Below, one piece after another: positions 56,158 to 64,000 of a stretch of 64,000 nucleotides of DNA (positions are counted from its first letter, which is position 1; every line of letters begins with the position of its first letter). The notes below the pieces were generated by a model. The model was not told the DNA's origin. It did not search any database and saw only the letters and a program-made list of their open reading frames with translations. The stretch is from NCBI GenBank assembly GCA_947623455.1, contig OX392540.1, positions 28,762,410 through 28,826,409 of the forward strand, read 5' to 3'. The stretch comes from Mimachlamys varia. Taxonomy: Eukaryota; Mollusca; Bivalvia; Pectinida; Pectinidae. Both the position numbers and the translations under genes were made by a program.

Positions 56158-56318
56158 GCTTCTACATAAGTTTAGAAATGTTTGATTCCCACGTTTTGGT
56201 CCCTAGCATCACTGACGAGTCCTAGGAGGACGAAACAGCTGTATGATGCAGTTTAATTCTGTTTTGTCGGCACACTGTACTAATTTTAAAAGGTGAAGTA
56301 TATGCGTGTTTCGTCATC
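56158..56318 (+). repeat. hammerhead-bearing dispersed repeat (copy 2)
   Basis: Aligns with the minus strand of 19929-20094 from GCTTCTACAT to CGTCATC. Only one unit is present; no tandem partner was found nearby. Retrozymes usually occur as tandem units and Penelope-like elements carry the motif in terminal repeats, so this may be a truncated or solo copy of either. Confidence 0.75.
56206..56249 (+). ncRNA. hammerhead ribozyme
   Basis: Order: stem I GCATCA (56206-56211), CTGACGA (56212-56218), stem II GTCCT-AGG-AGGAC (56219-56231), GAAA (56232-56235), stem III A-C/G-T closing an AGCT loop, cleavage-site A at 56243, stem I TGATGC (56244-56249). Every invariant core base is present. The stem III stretch ACAGCTGT is self-complementary. 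That fits the known class of hammerheads with one- or two-pair stem III, which cleave best as dimers. Predicted cleavage is after 56243. Confidence 0.88.
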
Positions 56319-57181
56319 TTTGACTAAATCTCAAGGTCACAGGAGTCAAATATGTTCAAAATCTTTAAACAACCAAGAGGCCCAGGGTAAGGAAATACAC
56401 TGTAGGGCTTGAATGAAGGGCTGTACCTTGATTCAAATGAATAACCCTCGGTCAGTGTCAAGGTCACATGGATTAAACATAGGAATGTTACGCTTCGTTA
56501 TTCCATCATTCAATAGTTTCTGGGTTATATGTCTGAAACTATGCTCTTAAAGTTCGCTTTCATGTTTGCAGAAGTTTATTTAATATTGAAAAAGTTTTTG
56601 AGTTACAAAACGATGCAGACCGATTGATTCCCTTGTTAAATGTAAGTTGCATAACTCCGTACGTGTTTTAGTTTGGGAGTAAACGATTGGTCGGTTGTTT
56701 GGATATTATCTAAACACCCTAACAAACAGTCAAGGTCCTTTATGTACGTGTCTGTGTGATCGAGACGGGGTATGTTGGTGTATTTGCCCACTTGAGATAG
56801 CACAGATCAGACGCCGACTTTATAAGCTCTTATGACTATTTCTGAAGCTTTCTACAACATGTTTGTATAGAGTGGAATATACTTTTTCAGTAGAGAGCAA
56901 TAAATTTACCTTTTAAAGTCTCAATGCGTGGTTAATTTGTATTTTAAATGTACCACTGGAATCTGATGCTGGTCGATATCTAAGATTGCAAACGTTTTAG
57001 CAGCTCAACGGTGAAGGGCTGTAAGTTTACATTCCCGTAACATTGTTTTCGCCAACTCCGCTGGGGTTGTCTCCCTTCCATCACTTAATTCAGTAACCTG
57101 TTGCGTTTTCTCGCGTTGCTCGTTGAGAAATATCCCAGCTGCTAATAGAATATATCGGGTGTTCTGCAATTCTCTTAACTA
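56319..57181. other. non-coding
   Basis: No gene or element recognised; several AAGGTCA-type motifs recur without a fixed period. Confidence 0.35.
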
Positions 57182-57310
57182 GGTCGGGTGGTGCAGCAGA
57201 TTGCGCACTTGCCTTTCACCAAGGCGGCCGGGATTGTTTCTTCGATCAGATGTGAAAAGGAAAAGAGTCACCTGCTCAACCATGTTGGATTTATCCGGGT
57301 ACACCAGCTC

Positions 57311-57385
57311 CAAATCGGGAACCGTCGGCACTTTCCGTAAACGAGAATTTTCTCGTTTACGGAAAGTGCCGACGGTTCCCGATTG
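57311..57385. mobile_element. 73-bp-type foldback element nested in a SINE (copy 2)
   Basis: Same element as 44123-44195 with an extra A at the left (CAAATCGGG) and a slightly different centre. It is bounded by the perfect 9-bp direct repeat CACCAGCTC (57302-57310 and 57386-57394). The SINE was therefore in place before the foldback element moved in. Confidence 0.88.
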
Positions 57386-57442
57386 CACCAGCTCCATACC
57401 ACGGCATAAACACTGTACTAACATCTGGGCCAACTAACTCGA

Positions 57443-57510
57443 GTTTCCTCTGGCTCTAACACCAGACTTAGACATTGTAAACCAGATATGGTGTCGGGGC
57501 CAGAGGAAAC
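57443..57510. repeat. second palindromic insert in the SINE
   Basis: GTTTCCTCTGGCTCTAACAC and GTGTCGGGGCCAGAGGAAAC form inverted arms of about 22 bp with a few mismatches around an AT-rich centre. The segment is missing from the SINE copy at 23192. Confidence 0.6.
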
Positions 57511-57819
57511 AGGGGCTACGGGCCACCAATAGTGATTAATATAAGTTGAAATAACTTGTTTCATAATTGTTCTAAAATAAATATCGTGTATAAGTGCATT
57601 TTGTTTTATGATGGCGGGCTATTTAAACTGCCTTCGTCCATGATCCGTCCTTCCTTCCGCCCTATTTCTCAGAAAGCACTAAGATCCCAGCTCCTCTGTT
57701 ACTTGGGATCAAACCAGTATCATTTATATAAATCATGATTACCCTACCCAATGATGTTTCACGCATTTGTTAGAAACTACGGGTGAAGGAGGAGCATAGT
57801 TTTGACGGACAAGACATCA

Positions 57820-57903
57820 CATCGACGGATACCCACGTTTGATTGCACTACGCTAAGCTGCAATTATCAGCTTTGTGCAAACAAGCGCGGGTTTCCAACG
57901 ATG
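57820..57903. mobile_element. 84-bp MITE sharing termini with the 47.7-kb family
   Basis: Starts CATCGACGGATACCCACG and ends CGCGGGTTTCCAACGATG. The flanks AAGACATCA (57811-57819) and AAAACATGA (57904-57912) agree at 7 of 9 positions. The ends match the family CATCGTCGGAAACCCACG. It is probably an internally deleted, older member. Confidence 0.6.
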
Positions 57904-57912
57904 AAAACATGA

Positions 57913-58324
57913 CGGCTATGGGTCATCCTGACCCTTTCGTTCACATAACGTATTATTAACGATTTTGGTAGGTAATTTGGTTCAGTTACGTGTTGTTGAA
58001 TACCTGGTCATAGATTTGCGAGTGTCTTTGGATTCCCTCTGGGTTCATTGTCTGCGCGTATACTCACCTTAACGTTCACACGTTTCGCTGAATATCCGTA
58101 AATATGCTTCACTGAATGTCAAAAGTTAAGCAGTGCCAATGGAGCCATTAGGAAGAGGAAAGTTGTTGTAAAGGAAGAGAAAATATACGATCAAAATTTA
58201 GGCGCATCAGATCATGCGCTGTGGGCAGTACGTGTAGGTGCAATTATTACGCCCTACCTGCAGGGCAGCTGCGTTTTGTCCGTGAAGGTCTCCGCTGTAT
58301 GTGATGAACTGACACCTACGTAAA
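57913..58324. other. non-coding
   Basis: Nothing recognised. Confidence 0.35.
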
Positions 58325-58870
58325 AGTGCTACCACACTGAGGTATACTGCCGAAGGCCTTCAGCAGAACACTCCTGCCCGTTACATTTCATTGACAACGG
58401 TTGAGCTAGTCGTCCCTCTCCCATAATGCTGAATGTCTAGCAGGGAGTAGTAGCTACCATTGTCAGAGACTTTAGAGTCTTTGGCAATGGTCTCGGTCTA
58501 GGGACAGCATCCATAGCCTTTCTCACCCGGTCACATTATAGTGACAATGGGTGAGCTAGTCGTTCCACTCCCATAATGCTGAGCGTCAAGCAGGAAGTAG
58601 TATATACCATTGTCATAGAATCTAATGTGTCTCCGCCTAGGGACAGCACCCATAGCTTTCCTCATCCGGTCACATTATACTGACAACGGGTGAACCAGTC
58701 GTTCCACTCCCATAATGCTGAGCGTCAAACAGGGAATAGTATATACCATTGTCATAGAATCTAATGTGTCTCCGCCTAGGGACAGCACCCATAGCTTTCC
58801 TCATCCGGTCACATTATACTGACAACGGGTGAACCAGTCGTTCCACTTCTATAATGCTGAGCGTCTGCCA
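58325..58870 (+). repeat. dispersed repeat with internal ~140-bp tandem units
   Basis: A leading GTGCTACCACACTGAGGTAT block is followed by units starting at 58380, 58531, 58669 and 58808, each with ACTGACAACGGGTGAACCAG-like and CATAATGCTGAGCGTC-like motifs. Units 3 and 4 are nearly identical where they overlap. Homologous pieces lie at 62314-62425 and 17511-17545. Confidence 0.8.
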
Positions 58871-58875
58871 GGGTA

Positions 58876-59499
58876 GATACTACATGTACCATTTTTAATG
58901 CATCATAGTCTTCTCCTTGTACTCACTCAATGGTACAAATCTTATAATTTCCCTTTCTCATATTGTGCCCTAATTGTATCAATGTTGAGTTCGATGGGTG
59001 TGTTTGTTGACCTTTCAGTAATCTGCTGCTGTGGATTATATTAGCTGGAGACTACCAAATAGCCCTAATAAATTGCGTTTTCCGCGAAATATATAGATTG
59101 ATATTAACATCAATAGGTTCTAGCCTGATTATAATCTTTAATTTGAGTCTACTTGTTAACGACGAGAGAGATTATAGTCTCTAGGGGTCTATTTACTTCC
59201 CGGAGAATAACCAGCTATGGACGAAACGCAGACAGTTGATTTAATTCTGTCCCCCAGGAATATTACGAAACGTGAAGAAAAAACACGAAATTTGAAAGTA
59301 TTGATTTTGTAATCGATCTCATTATTTGCTCTCCGCTACACGATAATCTTCTGTTTTTTTTAAGGAAATGATCAGCGTTAATTTAACCACATTCAATTTG
59401 ACCAGAATAGATGGATTACTTTTCGAACTATTTCTGCTGTCGTGAGGTTTCAATCTCAATCTACAGCGGCGTATTAGGGGCCACTTTGAAAATAAATGC
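58876..59499. other. non-coding
   Basis: A 31-codon frame beginning MDETQTVDLILSP at 59217 has no splice context and is not called. Confidence 0.35.
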
Positions 59500-59745
59500 A
59501 TATTGTACCTACAACATAGTATCTTGTACGTACAACATAGTATCGTGTACGTACTACTTATCATCTTGTACTTACAACATAGTATTTCTACGTACAACAT
59601 AGTACATTATTTAAGTATATCTTGTACGTACAACTTATAAATTAGTATATTGTAGGTACAACATACTATCTTGTAGTTACAACACAGTACATTATTTAAG
59701 TACTTACAACTTAGTATATTGTACGTACAACTTATTATATTATTA
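59500..59745 (+). repeat. ~22-bp minisatellite, GTACGTACAACATAGTAT units
   Basis: About 10 degenerate units of the form TCTTGTACGTACAACATAGT. ORFs with periodic CTYNIVS or YKILCC motifs derive from it. Confidence 0.88.
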
Positions 59746-60836
59746 TTAGATGCTGGATTAACCATTTATATCATCAGTGATTCGTCATTTTTTATTACGG
59801 TATGTTCATTTTTGCTGTACATCTTGCTACGGAGCGTGTAATTATACTAGTTTTTGTACTTTTAAATTGTAACTGATGCGATTTGGTATCTTGACTTTGG
59901 AAAAGTGAAAAATAACACAAATGAATATAGGAGGGTGGGAGGGGCACGTTACACCATTATTTTAAGACTGTTTTAGAATGAAAATGCCACTTTGATCCAC
60001 CAATCATTTTGCCTGTATGTTAAAGCCAGTGTGTAAGTATACAGTGTATACATAATTAATATGGCATGGTGGTAAATATTATTAATATACAATATATTGC
60101 AGGACAATGGCTTGGTATCAGTTGTTAAACTTGTGCCTAACTCCCGTTGTATATAAACTAAAATAAAAGGATGTTTAAATCAAAACGACGAAAAAAATAA
60201 TACATTCGTATTTCCCATTACAATTAAATAGAAGAGGTAACTTAAATTTATTTTTGAGGTAAAAGAATAATTCCAAGACCTTTTACTTTCCTAATGTAAT
60301 TTTAAGAAAATACAATCTTAACAATTTTGCAAATATTAATTCAGATCTTATCACAAATTTGGAAGATATTGAACAAAGTTGTGCAATTGGTCAAAACAGC
60401 AGAATACACTTAAAATCAATGATACTAATTTGGTTAAATTGTTCGATCATAGCACAAAAAAGAGCTTGACACTTTATGGGGTTTTTTGCAATTTCCTTTA
60501 CGCTACATGCAGTAGTTAAAGCCGTTTAATTTTTTTTTTAAATATTGCGTGGAAATGTCATACAACAGAATAAGATGTATTATTCCGTCATCTTCACGAC
60601 AATTTAAATACCTATAGCAATAATGATAAGCTTATATTTCTAGACGATGCGAAAATTAAACTTACCCGAGCTGTGATAACCAGTAAACGCAAATTAAGTT
60701 TTAAACTCCCTACTTGAAAAATTAAAAACAACAGTCGTTAAATAAGTACATTGTGTTTTAAATTGAAAATGTAAGTCCTTCGATGCTGGGGGTTGAGATA
60801 ATATACACTTACTCCTACAGTATGCTCGATAGGTGT
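59746..60836. other. non-coding
   Basis: AT-rich; contains only the LINE tail at 60110-60186. Confidence 0.35.
60110..60186 (+). mobile_element. LINE 3'-end fragment
   Basis: TTGTTAAACTTGTGCCTAAC, TCCCGTTGTATATAAAC and AAAGGATGTTTAAATCAAAA match the 3' end of the insertion at 49839-50236. Confidence 0.7.
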
Positions 60837-61078
60837 CACAGGGATTTGAGAATTTGTTACAGTTATTTTTGGAACTAAAATATGGGTTTTAGAGTAATTG
60901 TACACTTTTTCGGGGTGGGGGTGGGGGATGGGGGGGGGTTAAGATCAATTTTCGATAAAAATGCCCCCCTCAATGGTCTTTTACCCCCTCCACCCCTCCA
61001 AAACAAAAAGTTTTAAATTACTCTAAGCACACTATTATATGTCCAAAACTAGCTGTTACAAATTCTCAGATCCCTGTG
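60837..61078. mobile_element. palindromic MITE-like element (copy 2)
   Basis: Begins CACAGGGATTTGAGAATTTG and ends with the complementary CAAATTCTCAGATCCCTGTG. Inner arms pair TTAGAGTAATT with AATTACTCTAA and a G-run block with a C-run block. Its outer sequence matches the element at 43830-44006. Flanks ATAGGTGT and ATAGGGAT are only partly alike. It lies upstream of EF-hand exon 2. Confidence 0.72.
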
Positions 61079-61318
61079 ATAGGGATAATTTATGTACAAC
61101 CCTCTTCAGGATTTAGGCCATCTGCTTTGGGACACGAAATCAACGAAAATAAAAGTCTCGGGGCTTCCTTTGTTGTATCTTTAAATTGTCTATCTTTAAT
61201 CAACCTTTGGGGGAGGGGTTGCGTCTTCATTGGCATTATCCTATCTCACTTTTTTGTGCTAATGTTGAAATTTTTGTCCTTGAAAAAATTGTCACAGAAA
61301 TGTTCTTTTACGTTTTAG

Positions 61319-62562
61319 TAAGAAAGGCGACTACACCGCCACGTCTACAGAGGATGACGACTTCCAGCACGTCGACGGCGGTCAGACATTGTCGGTCACT
61401 GACCGCTACCTGAGGGCCGAATTCATGGCCATGGCGCGCGACCACCACGGAGTGTTGTCAAGCCAGCAGTTTGTGAATCTGTTAATGTGCCTTGGATACG
61501 GAGGAGATGGACAGGCAGGGGTGGGTACCGTTAAACGGTGTAAATACGTCACCCAAACGATGTTTGGTGACTTACGGGGTTAATCTCTTAAACCGCTTTT
61601 CGGATTCCAATGAAAAGTAAGAGTATTTTTGGGGGTTGGTGAAGATGACTTGGTTAAGATTTTTTCTGATTTTGAATCCAAGATGGCCGTCACGGCCTCT
61701 GATTGGTCAAAATTTGGATATTGTCCTATTTTCATCAAATTTGGTATGGATGCTCATTATGGCATTGCGGAATCAACTATCATGTTTCACAATGGTTTGT
61801 GGGGGATCGGCTTGCGGAGAGAGGTGACTTCCGCTATTGCTCCCAATTGCAATCTAGTCATTAATTGACTGTCCACAGGGTCTTGACTATAGCAAGGAGG
61901 ATTACAGGACCATACCGATGCCATAGAGGCTAGGCACGGACCTATGTCAATATGAAATGATTGTCAGATACGTATTTAACCCCTCCCACTACTCAGATAT
62001 TTAATAGTGAGGTGGGTCATAGTCGAGCGGAGTTAAAAAATTAACATAGATATACACTGCCATCCAAAAGTTTTGTTACAAACTGTGTGTACATATTAAG
62101 CCATTAGCCAAAAAAAATTACACAAATGACGCAATTTGGAGGGGGGTGTCGACAATGGAGGGGTCAATTTTTTTATAATGTTTAAAAATTAATAAAAGTT
62201 GTTTTTCTTTCATTTGCACGATTAAATGGAATTAATACAATGGTCCACTGTCAAAGATATGCTCGTGTTGTCCTCCTTACGACCTTACGATAGTGCAAGC
62301 TGATGCCAACTTGATAGTGCTACACTAAAGTATGCTACCAAAGGCCCCCAGCAGAACACCCTACTCGGTCACACTGTACTGACAACGAGTGACCCAGTCG
62401 TTCTTGAGCGTCAATCAGGGGAGGTAACTCTAATGTAAGAAAATAATAGCACATTCTTATTTTACAGACGTTACTGAAGTCAGTAAACAAGGACGAAAAC
62501 AACGTGATAACGTTGGACGAATATTACGACGCTTTGAAAAATAACCCGGAAGTGATGGAAAG
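61319..62562 (+). CDS. small two-EF-hand protein, core exons (partial)
   Basis: Exons 61319-61520 and 62468-62562 join in phase. Exon 2 encodes KKGDYTATSTEDDDFQHVDG, then RYLRAEFMAMARDHHGVLSS and QQFVNLLMCLGYGG. Exon 3 encodes TLLKSVNKDENNVITLDEYY and DALKNNPEVME. The second loop, N-K-D-E-N-N-V-I-T-L-D-E, has the residues of a canonical calcium-binding EF-hand (positions 1, 3, 5, 8, 9, 12). The first loop (around ARDHHGVLSSQQ) lacks acidic residues at positions 1 and 12 and probably does not bind calcium normally. Exon 2 has no start codon at its front; its single leading T requires a phase-2 first exon, for which three candidates exist upstream. Likely a calcium sensor of the calmodulin-like type; the orthologue is not recognised. 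With the candidate last exon it would be about 110 residues. Confidence 0.75.
61521..62467 (+). other. intron of the EF-hand gene
   Basis: Starts GTGGGT and ends ATTTTACAG. Contains the dispersed repeat at 62314-62425. Two overlapping ORFs at 61.63-61.87 kb are unsupported. Confidence 0.6.
62314..62425 (+). repeat. dispersed repeat, homologue of the 58.3-kb unit
   Basis: GTGCTACACTAAAGTATGCT, CCCAGCAGAACACCC and ACTGACAACGAGTGACCCAG follow the same order as at 58325-58570, in one copy. Confidence 0.7.
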
Positions 62563-62739
62563 GTCAGTAATGTCGCTTAATTATTCTTTGATGAATATTA
62601 ATATTCCATATAAAGGCAGATTTGATTTTTCAAGATTAATTTTTTTTGTGTAAATAATAAGTAAACAATCCTTGCCATGTTTTGAACTAAAATTAAACAT
62701 ATATTTACAAAATATGACGTTAGCATTGTTATGTTCTAG

Positions 62740-62758
62740 ATTCCAATTAACAAAATAA
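62740..62758 (+). CDS. candidate last coding exon of the EF-hand gene
   Basis: Acceptor TATGTTCTAG, then A completing the split AG codon to Arg and FQLTK followed by TAA. A diverged duplicate 61 bp downstream (acceptor TTTGTTTCAG at 62791-62800) would give HQSH and a stop. Which is used, or whether the gene continues past the window, cannot be told. Confidence 0.35.
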
Positions 62759-62816
62759 TTAGATCTAGCTAGCTATGACGTTAGTATTGGTTTGTTTCAG
62801 ACACCAATCTCATTAA

Positions 62817-63601
62817 AATCATCTCTTGATCTCCGCGCCGTTCCGTAAACTTCTCTCTGCTGCGTTAAGACCAGAAAAAATCCCACAGGGAGTCATGTCC
62901 CGATGACCTTTTGCATTAGCTTATCAAATTACTACTGTCAGAATCTTGAAGGTGAATTTTTGAGACGACAAAACTTGCATAATCGCATTTGTCCGTTTAG
63001 TCATTTCGTCACTAGAAAGTTCATGAGAAATAATGTGACGAAATGACTCGCTGCAAGATGACAGGTCATAGGAAAGATTAATTTAGTGTTAAGTGAAGAG
63101 GCGACAAAAGTCATCGGGACGTGACCTCTTATGGGATGTTGTCAGATCCTTGTAAAACGGAGTGAGAACAAGGATCTGTATTGTAATCAGATTGTTTAAG
63201 ACACGTGTTGGCATGTTAATGTAGCAGAGGTGGTCTTGTTGTGTTTTAAGATAAAACAACTCCTCTGGTTTTGGTTCACAGTCACCTTTAAAGACTTTTA
63301 TTAAAGTTGTAAAACCATAATCCTTCATCAAGTACAAAGTATAAGCTACAGATACAGATATAAAATAGTAGACATATAGAATTATACATTAACATTTCAA
63401 ATGCAAGGGAAATAACTCTTACACGATTACGTAACAATTATCCTTAGAAATCTATTGTCAACGATACAGATGAAAAGTGTAACTTTCCAAATTACTTTAC
63501 AAGTTTAGAATTAACTGATATAATACCACTGAACAATATACTTAATTTACTGACAACAATCTAGCGTTATATGTCTTATCAACATATCAACTTATATACT
63601 C
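62817..63601. other. non-coding; possible 3' untranslated region
   Basis: No clear AATAAA; ATTAAA occurs at 62812-62817. An 82-codon minus-strand ORF at 63089-63337 has no recognised domain. Confidence 0.35.
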
Positions 63602-63720
63602 AGGGGCGGTGAAAAACTTTTAAAAGTACTCGTCCACCGGGCAAGTGACCTTCTATAAAGCACTCGCCCGGATTGCAATCTCACTTGTCCGGATATTTCA
63701 ACAAAATGTTTACGTTTTGT
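63602..63720. repeat. transposon terminus related to the 6.5-kb element
   Basis: Begins CAGGGGCGGTGAAAAAC, followed by AAAGTACTCGTCCACCGGGC, parallel to the CAGGGCTTCG and AAGTACTCGTCCACTTGTCC of 6487. The other end was not found in the window. Confidence 0.4.
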
Positions 63721-63803
63721 CTAGTCAACTTTAAATAATAAAAGACAATTCCACAAATTCAATACTTTGTAAACGCACCCAATATATTACAAATATTACT
63801 GAC

Positions 63804-63906
63804 CTTCTTTGATTGTGTAAGAATGTTTTGCCGGTGCGACATGTTGTGGCACCGACGGTTTTTCTACGTTACGCGAGAAAAAACTGTTGATCGTTTTCTG
63901 CGCCAT
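63804..63906 (-). CDS. candidate first exon of a PIP-box protein (partial)
   Basis: Minus-strand ATG at 63906 with A at -3 and G at +4. It encodes MAQKTINSFFSRNVEKPS and PQHVAPAKHSYTIKE, then donor GTCAGT at phase 1. Residues Q-K-T-I-N-S-F-F match the PCNA-interacting PIP-box pattern (Q-x-x-I-x-x-F-F) at the extreme N terminus, as in nuclear uracil-DNA glycosylase and some replication proteins. No downstream exon was recognised to the left, so the identity is open; transposon-derived zinc-finger proteins also begin with similar motifs. An in-frame ATG at 63996 would add 30 residues. Confidence 0.4.
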
Positions 63907-64000
63907 TTTCTTTCGAGAACCCTCAGATTGTATCGTTAGCTGAATCATAATCTCGGACGCTTTCGTTGCGGTGTCTATGGCGACGCTTGCATACATGCGC

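Larger units (their letters stand above)
57182..57585 (+). repeat. tRNA-derived SINE, GGTCGGGTGGTGCAG family (copy 2, interrupted)
   Basis: Head GGTCGGGTGGTGCAGCAGAT and tail GTGATTAATATAAGTTGAA match the copy at 23192. Box B is damaged (GGGATTGTTTCTTCGATC). Two palindromic segments absent from the other copy interrupt it: 57311-57385 and 57443-57510. Confidence 0.75.

Noticed and set aside
59217..59311. Fourth alternative first exon (MDETQT)
   Set aside because: It resembles MDEQT but has no acceptable donor at a phase-2 position.
63089..63337. 82-codon minus-strand ORF as a second exon of the PIP-box gene
   Set aside because: No acceptor in the right phase was seen and the peptide has no glycosylase or other known motif.

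Overview
The window is AT-rich, intron-containing animal DNA. A KLHL10-type kelch gene, several tRNA-derived SINE families, degraded non-LTR retrotransposons, hammerhead ribozymes, miniature DNA transposons and many minisatellites point to a lophotrochozoan, most likely a bivalve mollusc. That assignment is inference. No prokaryotic, viral or CRISPR features were seen.

Layout. 1-17.7 kb is non-coding sequence with a 51-bp minisatellite (1.1-1.9 kb), SINEs, foldback elements, a TTAA-flanked MITE (13.2 kb), a solo LTR (14.6 kb) and a LINE ORF1-like relic (16.5 kb). 17.7-24.5 kb holds the one complete, confidently modelled gene: a seven-exon KLHL10-like BTB-BACK-kelch gene of 582 codons on the plus strand. 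Its introns carry a miniature LTR element, an antisense hammerhead ribozyme, a reverse-transcriptase relic, three SINEs and a GAT microsatellite. 24.9-41.75 kb is a 16.8-kb array of 26/27-bp units (about 630 copies) with nested higher-order periods (5,279 bp, 1,839 bp, 824 bp). Its long ORFs are artefacts of the repeat. 41.8-61.3 kb is repeat-rich, with several minisatellites and three possible 17-nt first exons (43.0, 48.8 and 51.5 kb). 61.3-62.8 kb holds exons of a small two-EF-hand protein to which all three first exons could splice in the same phase. At 63.8-63.9 kb on the minus strand is a possible first exon encoding a PCNA-interaction (PIP-box-like) motif.

Most notable. (1) A terminal-repeat retrotransposon in miniature occurs as two full copies and one solo LTR. 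Its ~128-bp LTRs contain a complete 73-nt tRNA-like cloverleaf, and it has a PBS-like site, a polypurine tract and 5-bp target duplications. (2) Two homologous repeats carry hammerhead ribozyme cores with the tiny, palindromic stem III typical of dimer-cleaving forms. (3) The EF-hand gene may have three alternative first exons that would switch an N-myristoylation signal on or off. (4) The giant array has a clear hierarchy of nested duplications. (5) Two families of foldback elements have 9-bp target duplications. Exon models come from reading frame, splice sites and family knowledge only; no transcript evidence was available.
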